From: Georgenia satyanarayanai
Lineage (GTDB): Bacteria > Actinomycetota > Actinomycetes > Actinomycetales > Actinomycetaceae
NCBI RefSeq assembly: GCF_023715365.1
Contig: NZ_JAMBNZ010000005.1
Span: 124,001 to 188,000, forward strand
DNA length: 64,000 nt
Reading direction: 5' to 3'
In this document: positions 28,971 through 36,053 of the stretch, piece by piece
Position numbering within the stretch: the first letter of the stretch is position 1
Layout: each line of letters opens with the position of its first letter
The notes under the pieces: model-generated
What the model saw: only the letters and a program-made list of their open reading frames with translations
Database searches by the model: none
Told to the model about the DNA's origin: nothing
Translations under genes and position numbers: made by a program

Positions 28971-29966
28971 TCAGCCCGCCTGGGCGAGGGCGTGCCCGGC
29001 GAGGTCCTCCTCGAGGTCACCGGTCTCCCCCGCCCGCACGGCGCGGCGGCCCAGGACGAGGGTGTAGGCCCAGTAGACCGCGAGCACGAGGGCGCCGATG
29101 GCGATCTTGAGCCAGGTGGGCAGGCCCGACGGGGTGACGAAACCCTCGACGACGCCGGACACCGCGAGCACGAGGACGAGCCCCAGCGCGACGGTGAACA
29201 GCGAGCGGCCCTCCTCCGCCAGGGCCCGCGAGCGTGTCCGCGGCCCCGGCGCCACCCACGCCCAGAAAAGCTTGAGGCCCGCGCCGGCGGCGATGAAGAT
29301 CGCGGTGAGCTCCATGAGCCCGTGAGGCAGGATGAGGCCGAAGAAGACGTCGAGGTGCCCGTGGGCGGCCATGACGCCCCCCGAGGCCCCGACCCCGACC
29401 GCGTTGGCGAGGAGCACGTAGGCGGGGAAGAAGCCGGTGATGCCCAGGGCGATGCACTGCGCGGCGATCCACGCGTTGTTCGTCCACACCTGCCCGGCGA
29501 AGTCGCCGGCGGGGTAGTTGGAGTAGTAGGCCGCAAAGGCCTCCTCCGCGTACTGCTCGAGCTCGGCGGGCGAGCCCATGGACGCGAGCGCCGCCGGGTT
29601 GGTCGCCACCCACCAGCCGCTCACGGCGCCGACGATGACGAAGGCGAGGCCCACCCACACCGTCCACCAGCGCACCCGGTAGAACGCGGCGGGCAGCGAG
29701 AGGAGGAAGAAGCGGGCGATGTCGGACAGCCGCGCCTCGTGGGCGCCCGCGATCCGGCCGCGGGCGGTGGCGAGCAGGCCGGAGAGCTCGGAGACGAGCA
29801 GCGGGTCGGGCGCGGACGTGCGCAGCGCGGACAGGTGACCGGCCGTGGCCTGGTAGAGAGCGACGAGCTCGTCGCTCTGCGCGCCGGTGAGCCGGTGCCG
29901 CGTGGACAGCGCGCGCAGGCGCTCCCACTCCGGGCGGTGCACGGCCGCGAAGGCGTCGATGTCCAC
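28971..29966 (-). CDS. SpoIIM-like membrane protein
   Basis: The protein has 331 residues, starting at the GTG at 29966 (MDIDAFAAVHRPEWERLR), the usual family N-terminus. Several hydrophobic segments follow: WWTVWVGLAFVIVGAVSGWWVA, then IAAQCIALGITGFFPAYVLLANAVGV, LMELTAIFIAAGAGL, and a C-terminal pair. The glycine-rich GHLDVFFGLILPHGLMEL is typical of the SpoIIM/Stage II sporulation M superfamily, which is widespread in non-sporulating actinobacteria beside RDD and DUF58 genes. It ends abutting the ChbG stop. Its start is only 18 bp from that of the divergent RDD gene. Confidence 0.88.
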   Translation of the reverse strand: MDIDAFAAVHRPEWERLRALSTRHRLTGAQSDELVALYQATAGHLSALRTSAPDPLLVSELSGLLATARGRIAGAHEARLSDIARFFLLSLPAAFYRVRWWTVWVGLAFVIVGAVSGWWVATNPAALASMGSPAELEQYAEEAFAAYYSNYPAGDFAGQVWTNNAWIAAQCIALGITGFFPAYVLLANAVGVGASGGVMAAHGHLDVFFGLILPHGLMELTAIFIAAGAGLKLFWAWVAPGPRTRSRALAEEGRSLFTVALGLVLVLAVSGVVEGFVTPSGLPTWLKIAIGALVLAVYWAYTLVLGRRAVRAGETGDLEEDLAGHALAQAG

Positions 29967-29984
29967 GCGGGTACCCTGCCACAC
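29967..29984. promoter_or_regulatory. Overlapping divergent leaderless promoters of spoIIM-like and RDD genes
   Basis: Only 18 bp separate the GTG of the minus-strand gene (29966) from the ATG of the plus-strand gene (29985). Plus strand: TACCCT at 29972-29977, 7 nt from the ATG. Minus strand: CAGGGT at 29978-29973, 6 nt from the GTG. The two -10 hexamers share five base pairs. They sit in the palindrome GGGTACCC. Confidence 0.6.
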
Positions 29985-30845
29985 ATGACCACGCACGCGG
30001 CGCACTCCGCAGGCCGTGCACTGCAGGCGGCGCAGCTGGCCGACGACCTCATCATCACCGGTGAGGCCGTGGCGCTGGAGGTCCGTCCCGCCGCCTTCCT
30101 CCTGCGCGTGGTCAGCGGGCTCATCGACGCCGCTGCCTACGCGGCCGTGCTCGTCGCCCTCGCGGTCGGTGTCCTCGGCCGCCTCGCCGACGTCAACGAG
30201 GCCCGAGTCTCGATGCTGTCGATCGCGACGATCGCCGGGATCGTCGTCGTCGCGCCCACCGTGGTCGAGACCCTGAGCCGGGGGCGTTCCCTGGGCAAGG
30301 TCGCCACCGGCATCCGCATCGTCCGTGACGATGGGGGTCCCATCCGGATGCGGCACGCCTTCATCCGCGCCCTCACCGGCTTCGGGGAGCTGTGGCTGAC
30401 GGCCGGCTCCGTGGCTGTGATGACGGCGCTCCTCAACGGCCGCGGCAAGCGGCTGGGTGACCTGCTCGCCGGCACCTACGCCGTGCGGACCCGGGGCGCG
30501 GACCGCAAGGCGCCGCCGCTCCTCATGCCGCCCGAGCTCGAGGACTGGGCCCGTACCGCCGACATCCGCGCCATGCCCGACGGCGTGGCGCTGGCCGCGC
30601 GCCGCTTCCTCGACCGCACCGGCACCCTCGACCCTGCCTCACGCGAGCAGTTGGGCCGCCAGCTCGCCGCCCGGGTGGAGCCGCTCGTCGCCCCGCCACC
30701 GCCGTGGGGCACCCACCCCGAGCGGTTCCTCGCGGCGGTGCTCGTCGCCCGCCGCGACCGTGAGTACGCCGTGGGCCTGCGTGCGCGTGAGGCCCTCAGG
30801 GCGACCACCGCCGAGCTGCGCCGCCTGCCCTTCCAGCTGGGATGA
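29985..30845 (+). CDS. RDD family membrane protein
   Basis: The protein has 286 residues, starting at the ATG at 29985 (MTTHAAHSAGRALQ) with a leaderless -10. An RDD domain spans the first half: LRVVSGLIDAAAYAAVLVALAVG, then VVVAPTVVETLSRGRSLGK and RHAFIRALTGFGELWLT with the Arg-Asp-Asp-like NGRGKRLGDLLAGTYAVRTR. The C-terminal cytosolic part is basic and Pro/Arg-rich. RDD proteins are small transport-like membrane proteins of unclear function and co-occur with SpoIIM-like genes. A gap of about 400 bp follows. Confidence 0.88.
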   Translation: MTTHAAHSAGRALQAAQLADDLIITGEAVALEVRPAAFLLRVVSGLIDAAAYAAVLVALAVGVLGRLADVNEARVSMLSIATIAGIVVVAPTVVETLSRGRSLGKVATGIRIVRDDGGPIRMRHAFIRALTGFGELWLTAGSVAVMTALLNGRGKRLGDLLAGTYAVRTRGADRKAPPLLMPPELEDWARTADIRAMPDGVALAARRFLDRTGTLDPASREQLGRQLAARVEPLVAPPPPWGTHPERFLAAVLVARRDREYAVGLRAREALRATTAELRRLPFQLG

Positions 30846-31246
30846 GCGCGGCCGTGCTGATCCGGGTCCCGACGACGCGCCACGAGGGCCAGGACGGAGG
30901 ATGACAAGGCGAACCGGCTGGAGCCGCTGCTGCCCGCGGCGCCCGTCGTCCCATGCCGGGTCCCACGGTCACTGAACCCTGGTGGTCGGACCACCCGAGC
31001 TGCAGGCCCGTGACGGGCCGCCCGGCCCGCCCGTAGATCATCTGGGCCGTGGCGCTCGATGACCCCCGAGATCGTGCTCGAGCACCTCCTTCAGCCTGCG
31101 GCCGTCACACATCGCTGCCTCCCGTCGTCGTCGGTGCTGACGACGCTAGGGGCGGGCGGTGACGGACGGCCGGGCCGGAGGCGCGCCCTGGGGACGGGCC
31201 GTCCGCGGCGCGGTGACGTGGAGCGACGCCGCCGCGCCGGGGTGCC
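30846..31246. other. Gene-poor gap with possible decayed coding remnants
   Basis: No credible gene is seen in these 401 bp. One frame (from about 30903) reads KANRLEPLLPAAPVV, reminiscent of the N-terminus of IS5-type transposases, but it breaks quickly. A perfect palindrome GGTGGTC-g-GACCACC occupies 30981-30995. A short minus-strand ORF with a GGGAGG site near 31115 stops after about 24 codons. I read this as an old insertion scar or decayed gene. Confidence 0.35.
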
Positions 31247-33907
31247 CTACTCGGTGACCCGGAGGATCCCGTGGGCGCCGCGCTCGGCGTCGACCATCGC
31301 GTGGGAGACGAAGGGGTAGTGGCCGGCCTCGGGCATCTCGAGCTCGACGAAGCCGCCCTGGGCGGGCACGAGCGGCAGGACCTGCGCCCCGCCGCTCGGG
31401 CCACCGACCTCGGCGGGCCCGCCGAGCCGGTAGTCGCCCTCGCTCCACACCGTGTCGAACTGCCCGCCGACGACGTGGAAGGCGGAGCCCCGGTTCGGCC
31501 CGGCCGCGAGGACCCACACTCGCACCCGCTCTCCGACGCGGGCGGTGAGCGGCTCGTGGTCGTACTGGTTCGCGTAGCCGTTGAAGACGACGAGGTCCGG
31601 CCGCTCGTCCGCGATCGCCTCCGCGTCGGCCGTTCCGCCCATGTCACCGAGGTAGACCTCGGACTGCACGAGGACGTACTCGCGGTCCACCGGCTCGAGG
31701 CCGGGCGGGTCGATGATGACGGCGCCGAACATGCCCTGGGCGATGTGCATCGACATCGGCGCGGTGGAGCAGTGGTACATCCAGATGCCCGCCCGCTCGG
31801 CGGTGAACCGGTAGACGAGCGACTCCCCCGGCGCGATCGTGCGCATCGGCTCGTCGGGGGCCAGCGCCCCGGCGTGGAAGTCGATGGAGTGGCCGATCGT
31901 GCCGTCGTTGACGAGCGTGATCTCGAAGACGTCACCGACCGTGCCGCGCAGCGTCGGTCCGGGAGCCGTGCCGTTGAAGGTCCACAGCTCCTGCTCGACG
32001 CCGGGTGCCACCTCCGCGGTCACCTCACCGACCGTGAGGGTGACCTCGTGGAGCTCGCCAGCGGGGGCCGGGGGCAGCTCCGCCGGGTGGGCGCTGAAGT
32101 CCTCGGAGGGCTCGGCGCGCAGGTCGAGGTGGTCGCGGGCAGGGTCGGCGGACGACGACGGCGCGTGGTCGTCGTGCGCGCTGTCCCCGGCGTCCCCTGC
32201 GGCCGTGCCGGGAGCCGCCCCGACGGCGACGACGTCGAGGGTCATCCCCATCTGCCGGTGCCCGGCGACCGAGCACCAACCCCCGACGTCGCGCCCGACG
32301 ACGCCGAGGTCCACCTCGACGGTCTCCCCCGCCGACATCCGCCCCGAGCGGGCGCCGTTGTCCAGGACGAGGTCGTGGACGTCGTCGTCGGTGTTGACGA
32401 GCTCGATGACGAGCCGGTCACCGGCGGGGACCTCGACGACGTCGGGGACGAAACGCATGTCCTGGGCCTCCACGCGCACGATGGTCGTGCGGCCGGTAGC
32501 GGCCACGTCGTCGTCGGCGGGGCCGCCGGTGAAGCCGGCGGCGGCCGGGTCCCCGGCCACCCCGAGGACGACCGCGAGCGCCACCGCTCCGGCGCCGTAC
32601 AGCGCGCCGAGGCGGCGCGGGACCGGCGGCGGCCCGGTCCGGATCGAGGCAGCGATGACCGCCCCGGAGCTCTCCCGCTCCGCCTGGCGGCGCGCCCACA
32701 GCGCCCGCCCGAGGAGCACGAGGAAGGAGGCCAGCCCGGCGAGCCCGAGGAGGGAGGTCGTCACGCGCACGAGGCTGGGCAGCGGGAGGACGAAGAGGAG
32801 CAGGCTGAGGTTGACGACGACGATCCGGGCGCCCGCGGCACGGTCCATCTCCTCGTTGACGCGGCGGACCACGCGCGGGCCGCCGCCGAGCATGACCGGC
32901 GCGAGGTAGCTCAGCGCCCCGAGGAGCACCTGTGCCGCGAAGCCGGCGGCGTAGGGAGCGGCGAGGATGCCGAGGCTCTCGCGGAGGATGGCCCAGTCCG
33001 GCGCCGTCGCGGCGAGCACGGCGAGGGTGGCGAGGCAGCCGACCAGCCAGCACACGGCCATCGTCGCACTCAGGGTGGCGTAGCTGCGCGGGGGCTTGCC
33101 ACGGGCGATGGTGACCATCGGCCGGACGACGAGGACGACGCCGGTGAGGTAGAGGGCGACGGCGAGGACGACGAGCAGGCGCAGATCCGTCGCGGCGGCC
33201 AGCCAGATGACCGCGAGGCCCGCGACGAGGACGACCATCGCGCGGCGGGCGGCCAGCGGGGCGCCGGGGGCCATCTTCGTACGCAGCATCGTGGGCCACA
33301 GGACGACGAGCGTGCCGAGCACGGTGAGACCGACCCAGCCGAGGAGCATCGTCGTCGTGTGCGCGGTGTAGAGGCGGCCCTCGACCTCGGCCGAGGGCGT
33401 CGTGCGCGCGAGCATGACGCCGAGCCACACGCCGACGGCCAGGCACAGCCCGGCGCACACGTAGAAGAGGGACAGCGCACCGAAGCGGGCCATGAGCGCG
33501 CCGCGGCGCTGGAGGAGGATGACGACGACATGGGTGAGCGCGACGAGCGTGATCCCCACACCGCCGACGACGACGAGCGGCCACCGGTTCGTCGCGATGC
33601 CGACGATGACGAGGACCGCCGAGACCGTGTGCACGCCGAGCCGGACGAACGTCAGCCCCTGCCCGCCGGGCGCGGGCCGGCCGAGGAGGGTGTCGGCGAA
33701 GTGGGCGGACCAGATGAGGATCGCCGTCGTCACCGCGCCGAGCAGCGTGAGGTGGACCATGAGGTAGTTCGCCTCGGGGATCCACCGGTGGGCGACGGCC
33801 ACGACGAAGGCGGCGAGGAACCAGGCGACGACGAGCGCGTTGACCTTGACGTGCCATGGCCGGCGGGCCATCGGCGGGCGGCTGGAGGTTGGTCGGCCGA
33901 TGTTCAT
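31247..33907 (-). CDS. nirK: NirK-type copper nitrite reductase fused to a polytopic membrane module
   Basis: The protein has 886 residues. Residues 1 to about 450 carry roughly a dozen membrane helices with histidines at segment edges (HTTTMLLGWVGLTVLGTLVV). Then a plastocyanin-like cupredoxin includes C545, H550 and M553 or M555. Last is a two-domain NirK: type 1 Cu ligands H673, C713, H721, M726; type 2 Cu ligands H678, H712, H869; catalytic D676 (HSIDFH) and H811 (FHVVGG). All ligands expected of NirK are present, so it should reduce nitrite to nitric oxide outside the membrane, with the fused cupredoxin feeding electrons. The ATG overlaps the upstream stop (ATGA). Confidence 0.9.
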   Translation of the reverse strand: MNIGRPTSSRPPMARRPWHVKVNALVVAWFLAAFVVAVAHRWIPEANYLMVHLTLLGAVTTAILIWSAHFADTLLGRPAPGGQGLTFVRLGVHTVSAVLVIVGIATNRWPLVVVGGVGITLVALTHVVVILLQRRGALMARFGALSLFYVCAGLCLAVGVWLGVMLARTTPSAEVEGRLYTAHTTTMLLGWVGLTVLGTLVVLWPTMLRTKMAPGAPLAARRAMVVLVAGLAVIWLAAATDLRLLVVLAVALYLTGVVLVVRPMVTIARGKPPRSYATLSATMAVCWLVGCLATLAVLAATAPDWAILRESLGILAAPYAAGFAAQVLLGALSYLAPVMLGGGPRVVRRVNEEMDRAAGARIVVVNLSLLLFVLPLPSLVRVTTSLLGLAGLASFLVLLGRALWARRQAERESSGAVIAASIRTGPPPVPRRLGALYGAGAVALAVVLGVAGDPAAAGFTGGPADDDVAATGRTTIVRVEAQDMRFVPDVVEVPAGDRLVIELVNTDDDVHDLVLDNGARSGRMSAGETVEVDLGVVGRDVGGWCSVAGHRQMGMTLDVVAVGAAPGTAAGDAGDSAHDDHAPSSSADPARDHLDLRAEPSEDFSAHPAELPPAPAGELHEVTLTVGEVTAEVAPGVEQELWTFNGTAPGPTLRGTVGDVFEITLVNDGTIGHSIDFHAGALAPDEPMRTIAPGESLVYRFTAERAGIWMYHCSTAPMSMHIAQGMFGAVIIDPPGLEPVDREYVLVQSEVYLGDMGGTADAEAIADERPDLVVFNGYANQYDHEPLTARVGERVRVWVLAAGPNRGSAFHVVGGQFDTVWSEGDYRLGGPAEVGGPSGGAQVLPLVPAQGGFVELEMPEAGHYPFVSHAMVDAERGAHGILRVTE

Positions 33908-35067
33908 GAGGTCGCTCCGGTGGTCGTGGTGGCAGTGTCGTAGCGAGCGCCCGACGACGGCACGGACGGCGCCGTCGTCGTCCTGCGTGCGATGAGCGCG
34001 GACCAGGCGGCGACGGCGACGAAGAGCAGGACGGCGGCGATGTTGCCGACGCCGCCGCCCTGGACGGCCCAGTCGAGGTCGCGCGCGTCGCCCACGGCGA
34101 GGCGGAGGGCGAGGGAGGTGTGGAGCAGCGCCGCGGGCACGATGAAGGCCCGCCGGTAGGGCAGCGGCCGGCGCAGCACGGCCGGCATGATGACCGGCGC
34201 GTGGGCCATGATCATCGAGATGACGAAGCCGAGGAACAGGGCGTGGGCGGCGGCGTCGTAGGCACGGCCCTGGACCTGGCCACCGAGCGTCCAGACCGCG
34301 CCGGCCACGGCGAGCCACACGTAGCCGGCGAGCAGGCAGACGGCGATGAAGCGCGGCAGCCCGGTGGACCGCACGGTGCGGCGGGCGACGTCCTTGACGG
34401 CGAGCCACAGGGCGGCGGCGACGAGCGCCAGGCCGAGGAGCGTGAAGCCGGCCTCGGGCACGAGGAGGGAGACGACGGCGGCGACGAGGACGGCGACGGC
34501 GACGCCCTGGGCAATGGTCGCGTCCCGGGGGCTCAGCGCGCCGAGGCGGGCCAGCTCGAGGCGCTCGCCGAAGATCGTGAGGACGAGGTAGCCGACGAGC
34601 CACGGCATGATCCCGGGCACGGGGACGCCGCCGAGCCACAGGGCGGCCGAGGCCACGGCCATGAGCTGGCCGAGGACCTGGACGGCGACGGCGGCGGCCG
34701 GCTGGCGCGCGTAGAGGGAGCGGTAGACGAGGAGGCCGCCGAGCTGGCCGGCCAGGACGAGGCCGGCGCCGACCTCCTCGGGCAGGACCGAGACGGTGGC
34801 GACCACGCCGAGGCCGTTGAGGGCCGGGGCGAGGTAGCCCCAGCCGCGGCCCAGGGCCACGGAGCGCTCCAGGCCGATGACCGTGCCGACGAAGCCGAGC
34901 ACCATGAGCGGGCCGTGGACGTCGGCGAGGCGGGCGCCGACGAGGACGTGGGGCAGCCCGAGGAGCGCGAGGGCGGCGTCCAGGCCGGCGAGGAGGGCGA
35001 GCCCGCCGAGGAGGAGGAAGGGCAGCCGGAAGGAGGTGCGGGTGAGGACACCGCGGCCGTCACTCAT
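33904..35067 (-). CDS. NnrS-like polytopic membrane protein
   Basis: The protein has 387 residues with about eleven hydrophobic segments. Motifs resembling NnrS are DVHGPLMVLGFVGTVIGLERSVA and AAHALFLGFVISMIMAHAPVIMPAVL, in which histidines and the phrase GHAP/AHAP are typical. NnrS proteins reduce nitrosative stress in denitrifiers. The gene sits directly upstream of the nitrite reductase, overlaps it by four bases, and itself overlaps the regulator gene by eight bases. It is therefore co-transcribed with both and likely handles NO or matures the reductase. Confidence 0.75.
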   Translation of the reverse strand: MSDGRGVLTRTSFRLPFLLLGGLALLAGLDAALALLGLPHVLVGARLADVHGPLMVLGFVGTVIGLERSVALGRGWGYLAPALNGLGVVATVSVLPEEVGAGLVLAGQLGGLLVYRSLYARQPAAAVAVQVLGQLMAVASAALWLGGVPVPGIMPWLVGYLVLTIFGERLELARLGALSPRDATIAQGVAVAVLVAAVVSLLVPEAGFTLLGLALVAAALWLAVKDVARRTVRSTGLPRFIAVCLLAGYVWLAVAGAVWTLGGQVQGRAYDAAAHALFLGFVISMIMAHAPVIMPAVLRRPLPYRRAFIVPAALLHTSLALRLAVGDARDLDWAVQGGGVGNIAAVLLFVAVAAWSALIARRTTTAPSVPSSGARYDTATTTTGATS

Positions 35068-35866
35068 CGTCGACCGCCGGCGGGGCGATCCGCAGCAGGC
35101 AGGCGCCGGGCTCGGCGAAGGCCTCGAGGGTGACGCGCTCGGGTGCGACACCGTCGTGAGCGAGGAGCTCTCGGGCCATGCCGAGGTGGCTCGTGCACAC
35201 GATGTCCGGGTGCTCGCGGGCCAGGTCGAGGACGGGGCAGCGGCGCAGTCGCTGGGTGTAGCCGCCGCCGGGCTCCGCGGTGGTGCGACAGTCGAAGCCG
35301 GCGCGGTCGAGCAGCTCGCCCAGGCGAGTGACCGAGTCACGGAGCGCGGCCGGGTCCTCCGGGGCGGTGAGGCGCGCCGCCTCGGCCGGTGCTGCGCCGT
35401 CGACGGGTGCACCGCCGAGGCTGGTGAGGGCGAGGCGGGGGCGGTCGATGAGCTCGCGCTTACGGATGGCGCGCCCCCAGTCACGCCCGGCCTCCAGCGC
35501 CTGGGCGGCGCGCGCATCCCTGTCCGGGACGGCGCGGGCGAGGGCGCTGATGAGGACCTCCGCGAGCACGGCGTACTCCGGGCCGGCGGGGGTGGCGGCG
35601 AGCGTCGCGCGATACAGCGCGGCGGGGCGCCCGCGCCCGGCCGAGTGGCGCAGCGTGCGCTCCGTGAGGCCCGCGCGCACCAGGGCGTCGAGGTGCTCAC
35701 GGACGGTGTTGGGGTGCTGCCCAAGCGCCTGGGCGAGCTCAGCCACGGTGCGCCGCCCGCCGAGCTCGAGGAGCGCGTCGAGCGTCGTCCGGCGCGCCGG
35801 GGACAGGTCCTCGCGGGCCCGACCACGTGCCGGCAGCGGTCCCAGTACTTTATCCACGGGGTCCAC
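35060..35866 (-). CDS. wHTH regulator with SufR-like cysteines, first gene of the nirK operon
   Basis: The protein has 268 residues; the GTG at 35866 follows GGGGAG by 8 nt. The N-terminal wHTH (RRTVAELAQALGQHPNTVREHLDALVRAGL) is ArsR/MarR-like. The C-terminus has C193, C210, C224 and C256. The C210-x13-C224-x31-C256 spacing resembles the Fe-S-binding cysteines of SufR-type regulators. Such a cluster could sense NO or oxygen, which fits the downstream nirK operon. This is an inference from spacing and context, not a proven ligand set. A DasR-like operator lies 42 bp upstream but probably serves the divergent GH3 gene. Confidence 0.75.
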   Translation of the reverse strand: MDPVDKVLGPLPARGRAREDLSPARRTTLDALLELGGRRTVAELAQALGQHPNTVREHLDALVRAGLTERTLRHSAGRGRPAALYRATLAATPAGPEYAVLAEVLISALARAVPDRDARAAQALEAGRDWGRAIRKRELIDRPRLALTSLGGAPVDGAAPAEAARLTAPEDPAALRDSVTRLGELLDRAGFDCRTTAEPGGGYTQRLRRCPVLDLAREHPDIVCTSHLGMARELLAHDGVAPERVTLEAFAEPGACLLRIAPPAVDDE

Positions 35867-35907
35867 CGTGCTATCTCCCCACCCGCCCGACCCGGGACCT
35901 TCGGCCT

Positions 35908-35919
35908 TGGTCTAGACCA
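35908..35919. promoter_or_regulatory. DasR-type dre operator (TGGTCTAGACCA)
   Basis: A perfect 12-bp palindrome, TGGTCTAGACCA, at 35908-35919 matches the core of the DasR-responsive element (consensus ACTGGTCTAGACCACT in Streptomyces). The flanks are CT and GG. It lies just upstream of a candidate -35 (GTGACC, 35924-35929) and -10 (TAGGGT, 35948-35953) for the GH3 gene, where a repressor would block transcription. It is also near the divergent nirK operon start. Confidence 0.65.
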
Positions 35920-35923
35920 GGAC

Positions 35924-35953
35924 GTGACCTGCACCACGATGCTGGCGTAGGGT
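35924..35953 (+). promoter_or_regulatory. Candidate promoter of the GH3 gene
   Basis: GTGACC (35924-35929), an 18-bp spacer and TAGGGT (35948-35953), about 100 bp upstream of the TTG start at 36054. The -35 is weak compared with TTGACA. Its position immediately downstream of the dre operator is the reason for calling it. Confidence 0.35.
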
Positions 35954-36053
35954 GGTCGCGGCAGGTCTTTCCTCGGCGCACGGATGCGCGAAAAGAGTTG
36001 CCGCGCGAGGTCTCGCGCGTGATCGTTGACGACTCACACCCACTGGAGGAACG

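Noticed and set aside
30796-31041. Minus-strand 81-codon frame starting MIYGRAGRPVTG
   Set aside because: No promoter or ribosome-binding site, overlaps the end of the RDD gene, low-complexity C-terminus.
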